A stretch of DNA of 10,000 bases from NCBI GenBank assembly GCA_020216925.1, contig JAIWOL010000018.1, positions 1-10,000 of the forward strand, given 5' to 3'. Position numbers and translations under genes: made by a program. Source of the stretch: Thiobacillus sp. Lineage in GTDB: Bacteria; Pseudomonadota; Gammaproteobacteria; Burkholderiales; Thiobacillaceae. Below the pieces are notes generated by a model that was given only the letters and a program-made list of their open reading frames with translations, made no database searches and had not been told where the DNA came from. Below, piece after piece: positions 1-6,258 of the stretch; positions within the stretch are counted from its first letter, which is position 1; every line of letters starts with the position of its first letter.

Positions 1-229
1 GGGCCTGTCACCCGCCGCGCGCAGCAGCCTGCTTGCCCGTTTCGCGCGCGGCGAAACCGAGGCCGACGGATGTGGCCTCGGCTTGTCCATCGTCGAGCGC
101 ATCGCGCAGCGCGCCGGGGCGCGCCTGACGCTGGAGGACGGCGAGCCCCGCCCGGACGGCGGGGCCGGTCTGGCCGTTTGTCTCGATTGCCCGCACCTCC
201 CACCCACGTTCCGGGACACCCCCGCATGA
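1..229 (+). CDS. Sensor histidine kinase, C-terminal end (partial)
   Basis: Read from base 2, about 75 codons are open to a TGA at 227-229. They contain the ATP-lid and G2 box of a HATPase_c domain: ARFARGETEADGCGLGLSIV followed by ERIAQRAGARLTLEDG, then a typical short kinase tail. This is the ATP-binding end of a membrane sensor kinase that phosphorylates a response regulator. The sensor, HAMP and phospho-acceptor His regions lie off the left edge, so the stimulus cannot be told. The TGA overlaps the ATG of the next gene (ATGA at 226-229), which suggests translational coupling and a shared operon with the PAP2 phosphatase. The pairing resembles two-component systems that control envelope or lipid A changes, but that is inference. 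Confidence 0.88.
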   Translation, partial: GLSPAARSSLLARFARGETEADGCGLGLSIVERIAQRAGARLTLEDGEPRPDGGAGLAVCLDCPHLPPTFRDTPA

Positions 230-960
230 ATTTTTACCCTGCCGACGCCGGCGCCTGGCGGCGCCTGATCCTGTGGCCCAGCGCGATTTATGCGCTGCTG
301 TTTTTGCTGTTCGAATACGGCGGGCTGGACATGGCTGTTTCCGCAGCGTTCTACGACCCGGCGCAGGGAACATTCCCGCTGCGCAACAACTTCTGGATGC
401 GTGAAGTGCTGCACGACGGCGCGCGCCAGCTGCTGGCCGTGCTCGCAGCCGGCCTTCTGGCCCTGTGGGCGCTTTCCTGGCGCGCAGCCCGGCTGCGGCC
501 GCATCGCCGGGCGCTGGCCTATCTCATCGTCAGCATCACGGTATCGCTCGTGCTGGTGCAGCAGCTCAAGCTTCACACCAACGTCGACTGCCCCTGGAAC
601 ATCGCGGGGCTGGGCGGCGACCGGCCCCACGTTGCCCTCTTTTCCGACCGCCCGGACGCCCTCCCGCCCGGCCGCTGTTTTCCCGGCGGACACAGCTCGG
701 GCGGCTTTGCCCTGCTGGCGTTCTATTTCGTCGCGCGTGGTCCGCGCCGGGCCTGGCTGCTGGCCCCCGGGCTAATCGTCGGCACTGTGTTCGCGCTCGA
801 CCAGTGGGCACGCGGCGCGCATTTTCCCTCGCACGATCTCACGTCTGCCTACCTCGGCTGGATGACGGCGCTGGTGCTGGCGAAACTGTTTGACCGTGCG
901 GGAAACAGACATGAAAAAGGCCGCCCGCCGGTGAATCGCACCGACGCAGGCGACCGCTAG
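226..960 (+). CDS. PAP2-superfamily membrane phosphatase
   Basis: A 244-residue integral membrane protein, probably a phosphatase of lipid-linked phosphate or pyrophosphate groups acting on the periplasmic face. Hydrophobic segments lie near residues 14-30, 68-84, 97-112, 161-170, 176-192 and 207-221. The PAP2 catalytic motifs are visible. Motif 2 is PGGHSSGG at 153-160 with His156. Motif 3 is RGAHFPSHD at 196-204 with Arg196 and His203. Motif 1 is degenerate: Lys115 is followed by CP at 122-123 where RP is usual. The start at 226 is chosen because it overlaps the kinase stop and gives the usual family length; the frame is open further upstream, but that part reads into the kinase gene. No strong ribosome site precedes it, in keeping with coupling. 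It resembles the COG3907 group, which includes lipid A phosphatase and phosphotransferase-like proteins. The substrate cannot be assigned from sequence. Confidence 0.88.
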   Translation: MNFYPADAGAWRRLILWPSAIYALLFLLFEYGGLDMAVSAAFYDPAQGTFPLRNNFWMREVLHDGARQLLAVLAAGLLALWALSWRAARLRPHRRALAYLIVSITVSLVLVQQLKLHTNVDCPWNIAGLGGDRPHVALFSDRPDALPPGRCFPGGHSSGGFALLAFYFVARGPRRAWLLAPGLIVGTVFALDQWARGAHFPSHDLTSAYLGWMTALVLAKLFDRAGNRHEKGRPPVNRTDAGDR

Positions 961-971
961 GATGCCGGCGT

Positions 972-1352
972 TTACTCGCCGAATTGCGTCGCTTCCCTTT
1001 CCACTGGCAGCCCGGCCTGGCTCCATGCGTCGAAGCCGCCGTGGATCGAGCGCACTCCCGTGTAGCCCATGCGCTTGAGGTTGGCGGCTGCCAGCGCGGC
1101 GCGGCCGCTGGTCTTGCAGTAGATGAGAATGTTGGCGTCCTTCTTCGCCAGCTGCGGGTGGTCGCCGATCTTGAATTCGAGCAGGCCGCGCGGAATGTTG
1201 ATGGCGCCGGGCAGATGGCCGGCGTCGAATTCAGCGGGTTCGCGCACGTCCAGAACCAGCGATTGCGGCAAGGCGGCCTGTGCGGCGGCGAGGTCGATTT
1301 CGGTGATCTGTGACTTGGCTTCGGCAACCAGTTCCATCGGGGTCATGCTCAT
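972..1352 (-). CDS. Single-domain rhodanese-like sulfurtransferase
   Basis: A 126-residue protein with one rhodanese domain and no signal peptide, so probably cytoplasmic. Landmarks are LVLDVREPAEFDAGHLPGA at 32-50, the active-site loop CKTSGRA at 79-85 with catalytic Cys79, and the closing GGFDAW at 105-110. Rhodaneses carry persulfide on the active-site Cys and move sulfane sulfur between donors such as thiosulfate or glutathione persulfide and acceptors. The seven-residue active loop fits a sulfurtransferase better than an arsenate reductase or Cdc25 relative. The start has a GGAG five bases upstream; an alternative ATG two codons in is less well placed. It lies 50 bp after the CusF-like gene but has its own AT-rich promoter-like region, and it converges on the PAP2 gene with an 11-bp gap. 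Confidence 0.93.
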   Translation of the reverse strand: MSMTPMELVAEAKSQITEIDLAAAQAALPQSLVLDVREPAEFDAGHLPGAINIPRGLLEFKIGDHPQLAKKDANILIYCKTSGRAALAAANLKRMGYTGVRSIHGGFDAWSQAGLPVEREATQFGE

Positions 1353-1386
1353 GTCGGCTCCTCAACGTTTACAGCGTAAAGCGTCG

Positions 1387-1407
1387 AGTATATTAGATTT
1401 TTCTAAT
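1387..1407 (-). promoter_or_regulatory. Candidate rhodanese promoter with overlapping AT-rich dyad
   Basis: On the minus strand a TATACT hexamer (1392-1387) is a good -10 candidate about 35 bp before the rhodanese ATG. Immediately upstream, partly overlapping it, is a perfect inverted repeat ATTAGA-TTTT-TCTAAT (1392-1407, + strand), strikingly AT-rich in this GC-rich region. The dyad covers most of the expected -35/-10 spacer, where a repressor would block polymerase. ArsR-family sulfur sensors such as BigR and SqrR use AT-rich palindromes before sulfur-transfer genes, but the family assignment here is inference. No clear -35 is seen. The dyad also overlaps the stop codon of the CusF-like gene. 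Confidence 0.4.
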
Positions 1408-1699
1408 TTCCCGCTCCGTCCGCTTCGATGGCGATGACACGGAACGCGCCGTCGGCACGCTCCGCGCGGAAACGCACGGCGTCGCCCACCTTCAGGCCCT
1501 GCAACTGTTCGGGCGTGACGCGGAACACCATGGTCATGGGCGGCATGTCGAGATTGGGTATGGGGCCGTGGCGCAGGGTGACGCGGCCGTTTGCGGCGTC
1601 AAGCTTGCGCACGGTGGCCGCGCTCCAGTCGGGGGCGGGGCCGCTGGCCCACGCCGGCAGGGCGAGGCACGCCGCGAGCAGCAGGATGGAACGGTTCAT
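1403..1699 (-). CDS. CusF-like periplasmic copper-binding protein
   Basis: A 98-residue protein with a signal peptide (residues 1-18, cleavage near AWA-SG) and a small OB-fold domain of the CusF family (PF11604). CusF is the periplasmic Cu(I)/Ag(I) chaperone of the CusCBA efflux system. The metal site is recognisable: His44 in RHGPI and the LDMPPMTM segment with Met55 and Met57, matching the His, Met and Met ligands of E. coli CusF. The Trp that caps copper in E. coli CusF is Met52 here. Its ATG overlaps the stop of the upstream cupredoxin (ATGA at 1699-1696), and a GGAG lies seven bases before the start, so it is translated with the cupredoxin. It is the last gene of the copper block. It probably passes or buffers periplasmic copper; no CusB or CusA partner is in the window. 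Confidence 0.88.
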   Translation of the reverse strand: MNRSILLLAACLALPAWASGPAPDWSAATVRKLDAANGRVTLRHGPIPNLDMPPMTMVFRVTPEQLQGLKVGDAVRFRAERADGAFRVIAIEADGAGN

Positions 1700-2217
1700 G
1701 GTTTTTCTCCTGTTACGGGTTGAACGCGGAGAGTCCCGCGCATGCCGGCTTCGTAATGCCCGGCGATGAGGCAGGCGAATTCGAAGTCGCCCGCGCGATT
1801 GAATTGCCAGACGATCTCGCCGCTCTTGCCAGGGGCGACGTGCGCCATGTAGGGCGCATCGTGCTCCATATCCGGAAATTTCGCCATGAGGGCGGCGTGC
1901 TTCGCCAGTTCGGCGGGGGTGCCGATAACCATTTCGTGCAACATGCGGCCGCGGTTTCTGACGACGAAGCGCACGGTTTCGCCTTCACGCACGGTGATGC
2001 GGTCGGGGCTAAAGCGCATGGCGTCGGTCATGTCGATGCGGATGGTGCGGGTGGCGTGCAGGGGAGGCGCGCCGATGCCCCAGTCGGTCTGCTCGAACGC
2101 GGTCGCGGCGGCGGGATGGGATTGGGTTCCGTGCGCCCATGCCGGCACGGCAAGGGCGCAGGCCATGCCCAGAGCGGCGCCGAGCCAGGCCATTTTCATT
2201 GTGGGGGTGGAGTTCAT
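1696..2217 (-). CDS. Cupredoxin (type-1 copper protein, plastocyanin/azurin-like)
   Basis: A 173-residue exported protein with a signal peptide ending near AWA-HG (28/29). The C-terminal half is a cupredoxin domain with a full set of type-1 copper ligands: His94 in MLHEMVIG, then Cys149, His154 and Met159 in CLIAGHYEAGM. The segment between them (about 100-130) is rich in Met and His (ALMAKFPDMEH, YMAHVAPG), typical of copper-resistance cupredoxins rather than respiratory azurins. It probably binds copper in the periplasm and may exchange electrons or metal with the oxidase encoded just upstream. Start choice: AGGA lies a few bases before the ATG at 2217, whereas inner Met codons 7 and 9 lack a ribosome site. 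It follows the oxidase by 16 bp and overlaps the CusF-like gene. CopI-type copper-tolerance proteins are the closest functional comparison. Confidence 0.9.
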   Translation of the reverse strand: MNSTPTMKMAWLGAALGMACALAVPAWAHGTQSHPAAATAFEQTDWGIGAPPLHATRTIRIDMTDAMRFSPDRITVREGETVRFVVRNRGRMLHEMVIGTPAELAKHAALMAKFPDMEHDAPYMAHVAPGKSGEIVWQFNRAGDFEFACLIAGHYEAGMRGTLRVQPVTGEKP

Positions 2218-2233
2218 GCTGCGTCCTTTCGTA

Positions 2234-3619
2234 TCAATGATGGCCGTCGTGGCCGGCGGGCTTGCGTACCTGCACTTCGAGGTCGCTCGCGTGTCCTTGC
2301 GGCGAGGCGGTTTGCGGCGCGCGCGGCGCGTCGACGGGCGTCTCGACCCGGCGGGCGACGGTGCCGGGCGGATGCCTGAACCATCCGGGGTCGGAATAAT
2401 CGCCGCGTTTCTGGTTCCTGCGCACCTTCATCACGGTGAACATGCCGCCCATTTCGACCGGGCCGAATTGCCCTGTGCCGGTCATCATCGGCAGCGTGTT
2501 GTCGGGCAGCGGCATTTCCATTTCGCTCATGTCGGCCATGCCGCGTTCACCCATCACCATGTAGTCGGGCACCAGCTTCGTGATCTTTTTCGCCAGCCCC
2601 GAGTGGTCGACGCCTATCATAGTCGGCACGCCGTGCCCCATGGGGTTCATGGCGTGATGGCTCTTGTGGCAGTGGAACGCCCAGTCGCCCTCCTCGTCGG
2701 CCCGGAACTCGATCTGCCGCATCTGCCCCACCGCGATGTCGGCGGTGACTTCCGGCCAGCGTGAGCCCCGGGGGGTGGGGCCGCCGTCGGTTCCCGTCAC
2801 TTCGAATTCCACGCCGTGCAGGTGGATGGGATGGTTGGTCATGGTGAGGTTGCCGATGCGGATGCGCACCCGGTCGTTCAGCCGCACATTGAGACTGTCG
2901 ATGCCGGGAAACGCGCGGCTGTTCCAGGTCCACAGATTGAAGTCGAGCATGGTGTTGACCTTGGGCGTGTAGCTGCCGGGTTCGATGTCGTAGCTGTTGA
3001 GCAGAAAGCAGAAATCACGATCGACCGGGTCGATGAGCGGATGCCTGCCTTTGGGGTGGGTGACCCAGAAGCCCATCATGCCCATCGCCATCTGCACCAT
3101 TTCGTCGGCGTGCGGGTGATACATGAACGTGCCGGGGCGGCGCGCGACGAATTCATAGACGTAGGTTTCCCCCGGTTTGATATGCGCCTGGGTCAGGCCG
3201 CCGACGCCATCCATGCCGTTGGGCAATCTTTGGCCATGCCAGTGGATAGTGGTGTGTTCGGGCAGGCGGTTGGTGACGTACAGCCGCACCCGGTCGCCTT
3301 CGACCACCTCGATGGTCGGGCCGGGACTCTGCCCGTTGTAGCCCCACAGATGCGCCTTCATGCCGGGCGCGATTTCGCGCACCACGGGTTCGGCGACAAG
3401 GTGGAATTCCTTCACGCCGTCTTTCATGCGCCAGGGCAGCGTCCAGCCGTTGAGCGTGACCACGGGGTTGTAGGGACGGCCGTCGGGCGGCATCAGGGGC
3501 GGCTGTGTTGCGGCCGAGTCCTGGCTCACCAGCTCGGGCAGGCGGGCCATGGCGACCGGGGCCACGCTGGCGGCGGCGACCGTGCCGGCAAGTTTGAAAA
3601 AATCGCGTCTTGAAGTCAT
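2234..3619 (-). CDS. Tat-exported two-domain multicopper oxidase
   Basis: A 461-residue laccase-like oxidase. The N-terminus carries a Tat signal (SRRDFFK at 3-9, then an Ala-rich stretch to about 25), meaning export after folding with copper. All four copper-binding motifs are present: HWHG (126-129), HPH (168-170), HPIHLHG (263-269) and HCHKSHHAMNPM (316-327). Together they give a trinuclear cluster plus a type-1 site with Cys317 and probable axial Met327. Only about 90 residues separate HPH from HPIHLHG, so there are two cupredoxin domains, not the three of CopA or CueO (usually 500-600 residues). After residue 350 comes a Met-rich stretch (MADMSEMEMP, LPMM) and a C-terminal GHDGHH, both plausible extra copper sites. 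Such enzymes oxidise Cu(I) to less toxic Cu(II), reducing oxygen to water. An AGGA precedes the ATG. The gene follows the TolC-family gene by 12 bp and precedes the cupredoxin by 16 bp. Confidence 0.93.
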   Translation of the reverse strand: MTSRRDFFKLAGTVAAASVAPVAMARLPELVSQDSAATQPPLMPPDGRPYNPVVTLNGWTLPWRMKDGVKEFHLVAEPVVREIAPGMKAHLWGYNGQSPGPTIEVVEGDRVRLYVTNRLPEHTTIHWHGQRLPNGMDGVGGLTQAHIKPGETYVYEFVARRPGTFMYHPHADEMVQMAMGMMGFWVTHPKGRHPLIDPVDRDFCFLLNSYDIEPGSYTPKVNTMLDFNLWTWNSRAFPGIDSLNVRLNDRVRIRIGNLTMTNHPIHLHGVEFEVTGTDGGPTPRGSRWPEVTADIAVGQMRQIEFRADEEGDWAFHCHKSHHAMNPMGHGVPTMIGVDHSGLAKKITKLVPDYMVMGERGMADMSEMEMPLPDNTLPMMTGTGQFGPVEMGGMFTVMKVRRNQKRGDYSDPGWFRHPPGTVARRVETPVDAPRAPQTASPQGHASDLEVQVRKPAGHDGHH

Positions 3620-3631
3620 GGAAGCATCCTT

Positions 3632-5038
3632 TCAGTGGCCGCCGCCGGCGTCGGCGGCAACAGGCGTCATGGAGGGGGGCATGGCAAGGCTGCCGGGCGT
3701 GCCGAGCTGGGCCATCGCCCAGTCGGCCTCCGCCAGCCAGTAGTCGCGCTGGGCGTCGAGCGCGGCATTGACCGCAGAAATCTGCATCCGCGCGTCCGCG
3801 AGCAGCTCGAACACGCCGATCAGCATGCCGTTGTAGCGCAGCAGATTTTCTTCGGAAATGCGCTTTCGCAGCGGCACGACTTCGTCGCCGAGGTGGCGGG
3901 CGATGGCGTACTGGCTGGCACGCATGGCGTAAGCCTCGCGGATTTCCGAACGCGCGTTGACGGCAATTTCCTGCGCCCGCGCCAGCGCCTGGCCGTAGAG
4001 AGCTTCGGCCTGCGCCACGCGGGTTTCGCCAAAGTCGAACAGCGGCAGCTCGAATGCAATCTCATAGCCGCGCTGCTGCGGCGCCTCGTTGGAACCGTTG
4101 TTGATTCCCCCGAGTTCCAGCACGTTGACGAACCGGGTGCGTCGCGTAAGCCCGAGGTTCTTCGCCTGCGCCTCGGTTTGCAGACGCGCTTGCGCCAGGT
4201 CCAGCCGACTGTCGAGTGCGCGCTGCTCGATGGCATCCAGGCTGGGCAGGGCATCCGGCAATGCCGGCAGACGATCGGGCAGACGCAGACGCGCTGGATC
4301 GGCCAGACCCAGCACGCGCACCAGCCGCTCGCGCGCGCCCATGCGGGCCTGCTCGGCGCGTGCCGCCGCCAGCGCGGCATCGGCGTAAAACGCCTGTTCG
4401 CGCGCCCGTTGCAGCGCGCTCCAGTTGCCCGCTTCGGCCATGCGGCGCGCCAGTTCCGCGCCCGCTTCGGCGGCATCCATGGCCTGCCGCTGGTAGGCCG
4501 CGCCCGCACCCGCAGCGACCGCGACGATCCAGGCGCGCCGCGCGGCGTGCGCGGTAGCTAACGAATCGCGCACCAGCCGCTGCCGCGTAGCTTCGAAACG
4601 ACGCGCCTCGATGTCGGCCCGGATCGGCAGGGCGAGCATGGCCGCCAGATTGAGATGCAGGCTGCGCTCCCATTCGATTTCACTGCCCTTGGTCAGGCGG
4701 CCAATTGAAAAGCCGGGGTTGGGCAGGCGCGCGGCGCGCACGCGCTCGGCCTCGGCAAACCCCAGTTCGTGGTAGGCCGCCTGGAGCCCCGGGTTGTTGA
4801 GCAGCGCGATTTCCACCGCGCCGTCGGCCGTGAGCGGTTCGGCGAGGAGTTCGTCGATGCGCGCATCGGCAGCGGCGCGGGTCGCGGCATCGCGCGTCCA
4901 CACCGGTTTTTGCGGCAGGTGCCGGGCGACGCCGGCCTCGACGCCAGCAAAGCCCCGGTCGCCGGACAGGCTGGCGCAGCCGCCGAACATCGTCACGGCC
5001 AGCGCCGCCAGCGCCGTTTTCAGTATCAGGGATGACAT
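3632..5038 (-). CDS. TolC-family outer-membrane efflux lipoprotein
   Basis: A 468-residue outer-membrane channel protein with two OEP repeats. The frame is open further upstream to 5278, but the start at 5038 is chosen because it gives a lipoprotein signal (hydrophobic stretch, FGGC with acylated Cys21), has GAGG eight bases upstream and avoids overlap with the preceding gene. The first OEP repeat begins at the classic LLNNPGLQAAYHELG and RLPNPG segments (79-109); the second covers about 266-450 and includes the strand motif ELPLFDFGETR (330-340). Long Ala-rich amphipathic helices match the TolC tunnel. The tail ends in GGGH. Such proteins form the exit duct of tripartite pumps of the CusC, CzcC or type I type. 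It lies between a His-tailed exported protein (10-bp gap) and the oxidase (12-bp gap). No RND pump, adaptor or ABC transporter is encoded here, so its inner-membrane partner is unknown. Confidence 0.92.
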   Translation of the reverse strand: MSSLILKTALAALAVTMFGGCASLSGDRGFAGVEAGVARHLPQKPVWTRDAATRAAADARIDELLAEPLTADGAVEIALLNNPGLQAAYHELGFAEAERVRAARLPNPGFSIGRLTKGSEIEWERSLHLNLAAMLALPIRADIEARRFEATRQRLVRDSLATAHAARRAWIVAVAAGAGAAYQRQAMDAAEAGAELARRMAEAGNWSALQRAREQAFYADAALAAARAEQARMGARERLVRVLGLADPARLRLPDRLPALPDALPSLDAIEQRALDSRLDLAQARLQTEAQAKNLGLTRRTRFVNVLELGGINNGSNEAPQQRGYEIAFELPLFDFGETRVAQAEALYGQALARAQEIAVNARSEIREAYAMRASQYAIARHLGDEVVPLRKRISEENLLRYNGMLIGVFELLADARMQISAVNAALDAQRDYWLAEADWAMAQLGTPGSLAMPPSMTPVAADAGGGH

Positions 5039-5048
5039 GGCGCGGCCC

Positions 5049-5321
5049 TCAATGTTGGTGATGATGGGCGTGCGGATCGTCGCCGGCGGCCGCATCCTGC
5101 GCTTCACGCAAATAGGCGCGCCAGCCGCCGACGGCGTGGACGCGATCGTTGAGCGCGCGCCAGTCGGCGATGGGCGTGTCGCGCCAGGCTTGATAGGTGT
5201 CGAAGGGCATTGCAGCTTCGGCGGCTGCGGGTGTGGACGCGTCTGCGTGCGCCAGCCCGGCGGCCAGCGCGCAAGCACAGGCCCAGTGCGCCAGACGGCG
5301 CGGAGTCGGAATCGTATTCAT
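5049..5321 (-). CDS. Small exported protein with C-terminal His tail, unknown function
   Basis: A 90-residue protein. The start at 5321 has GAGGA four bases upstream and begins a signal peptide (basic RR at 8-9, hydrophobic 11-24, likely cleavage near AHA-DA at 26/27). The frame is open upstream to 5543, but that part runs through the preceding gene in another frame and lacks a signal. The mature part has three Trp residues (46, 54, 67) in the pattern YQAWRDTPIADWRALNDRV...GGWRAYLREAQ, and ends DDPHAHHHQH, six His in the last eight positions being a likely metal-binding tail, allowing for intervening Ala and Gln. It sits 10 bp before the TolC-family gene and belongs to the copper block. I do not recognise a named family. 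A periplasmic metal-binding accessory to the channel is a reasonable guess, not shown. Confidence 0.75.
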   Translation of the reverse strand: MNTIPTPRRLAHWACACALAAGLAHADASTPAAAEAAMPFDTYQAWRDTPIADWRALNDRVHAVGGWRAYLREAQDAAAGDDPHAHHHQH

Positions 5322-5383
5322 GGTGTCCTCGCTGCGCGGCGTTGCCACGCACGGTTGATCGATGCCGCGAAGGCGGCGCGGGA

Positions 5384-5737
5384 TCAGGCGGGAACGGCGC
5401 GGGGCGGTCGCTCGAGGCCGTCGGGAACGTGGCTCGCCGGGATGGCAAACGGACGCGGCGCATAGGCAGACGGCACAACCGCGGCAGGCAGGTCGAGCGT
5501 CACCGGAATCGGCAGCGCCGAGGCATGCAGGCACACCGCGCAATGCGTGCAGTCATGACGCGCCGGGGGGGCGTCGGATGCGGGCGGTTCGCCATGGCAG
5601 GACGGCGCGGCCTCGACCGTCAGCGGCGCGCTGCCGTGGCCCAGCGCGCACGACAGCATGGTGGCCGCGGCAAACCCCTGCAGGGGCAGGGCCAGCATCA
5701 GGCACAGCAGCATGAAATGGCGGATGGAGGCGCGCAT
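5384..5737 (-). CDS. Cys-rich exported protein at head of copper block (DUF2946-like)
   Basis: A 117-residue protein with an N-terminal signal or anchor (hydrophobic 8-25). The next part is rich in Cys and His: Cys30, His34, Cys47-His48, then HDCTHCAVCLH at 61-71 with Cys63, Cys66 and Cys69. The C-terminus ends in VPDGLERPPRA, a kind of ending I recall from small proteins heading metal-efflux operons such as CzcI and DUF2946 proteins. The start at 5737 gives the signal peptide but has no clear ribosome site. It is followed after 62 bp by the His-tailed protein and is the first gene of the copper block. It may bind or sense metal in the periplasm. The family link comes from general architecture and memory only, so it should be treated as tentative. 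Confidence 0.68.
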   Translation of the reverse strand: MRASIRHFMLLCLMLALPLQGFAAATMLSCALGHGSAPLTVEAAPSCHGEPPASDAPPARHDCTHCAVCLHASALPIPVTLDLPAAVVPSAYAPRPFAIPASHVPDGLERPPRAVPA

Positions 5738-5768
5738 GAGTGAAGTGTAGTCGTGTTCGGGCAGACCC

Positions 5769-5781
5769 GCACCTGTGGTGC
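5769..5781. promoter_or_regulatory. Short dyad upstream of the copper block
   Basis: A perfect inverted repeat GCACC-TGT-GGTGC lies in the 51-bp gap between the 148-aa gene and the Cys-rich gene, about 32 bp before the latter's ATG. On the minus strand it follows a TTGCAC that could serve as a -35, but no convincing -10 is found at 17 or 19 bp. It could be an operator for a copper-responsive regulator or simply a small hairpin; no regulator gene is in the window. Confidence 0.22.
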
Positions 5782-5788
5782 AAGTTCC

Positions 5789-6235
5789 TCAGCCGCGCCG
5801 CTTGCGCGGTTCGTAATGCACCACTGCGCGCATGATTTCGGAATAGGGCAACGCGTCGATGCTGCCTGCGGCAGACAGTGCCTGCAGGACGGTGGCGGCC
5901 ACGTCGCAGGTTTCGTCGCCCACCCCGCCCTGGGTGACGGCCAGGCCGCGCACGCCGCCGCACTGCGCGCGGATTTCCTTGCCGAAGGGCCACGGCGTGC
6001 CGGGCGCAATCTTGAGGGCGAATTGCGCGTTTTCGTGCACGGCGCGATAGAACGCGAGGCAACTTTCGCGCGCTTCGGGATCGCCGCAGGCAATGGCTTC
6101 CCGCTCGGCGAGATTGAGTTTTTTCGATCGTGCGCAGCTCACGCAGCGCGACAGCAACGCGCGTTCGAACGGACAGCTATGGGTGATGACGCTCTGGCGA
6201 GCGCGTTTGTAGGCGTCTTCGTTGTATTCAGCCAT
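5789..6235 (-). CDS. Conserved-looking Cys-containing cytoplasmic protein, unknown function
   Basis: A 148-residue protein without signal peptide or membrane segment. It has seven Cys, four of them clustered as Cys21, Cys31, Cys34 and Cys50, plus Cys59, Cys92 and Cys110. The pattern HSCPFERALLSRCVSCARS then ACGDPEARESC suggests a metal or Fe-S site. The C-terminal third is helical and ends in a basic RKRRG. Start at 6235; no good ribosome site, so the start is less sure. It follows the 75-aa gene by 23 bp and is probably co-transcribed with secA. I have no family name for it; it could equally belong with the copper block 51 bp downstream, given its many Cys. Confidence 0.78.
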   Translation of the reverse strand: MAEYNEDAYKRARQSVITHSCPFERALLSRCVSCARSKKLNLAEREAIACGDPEARESCLAFYRAVHENAQFALKIAPGTPWPFGKEIRAQCGGVRGLAVTQGGVGDETCDVAATVLQALSAAGSIDALPYSEIMRAVVHYEPRKRRG

Positions 6236-6258
6236 GGCAAAAAATCTGCGCGCAAGGC

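Noticed and set aside
961..971. Possible terminator between the convergent PAP2 and rhodanese genes
   Set aside because: The gap is only 11 bp and no stem with a T-run could be found in it.
1591..3613. Long + strand open frames opposite the cupredoxin and multicopper oxidase
   Set aside because: They are His- and Val-rich mirror translations of the copper genes, whose motifs and signal peptides on the minus strand are unambiguous.
5039..5278. Longer start for the TolC-family gene, adding 80 residues
   Set aside because: The added part has no signal or conserved sequence and overlaps the His-tailed gene; the start at 5038 gives a lipoprotein signal and a ribosome site.
5322..5543. Longer start for the 90-aa His-tailed protein
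   Set aside because: The extension reads through the Cys-rich gene in another frame and would bury the signal peptide; the start at 5321 has a good ribosome site.
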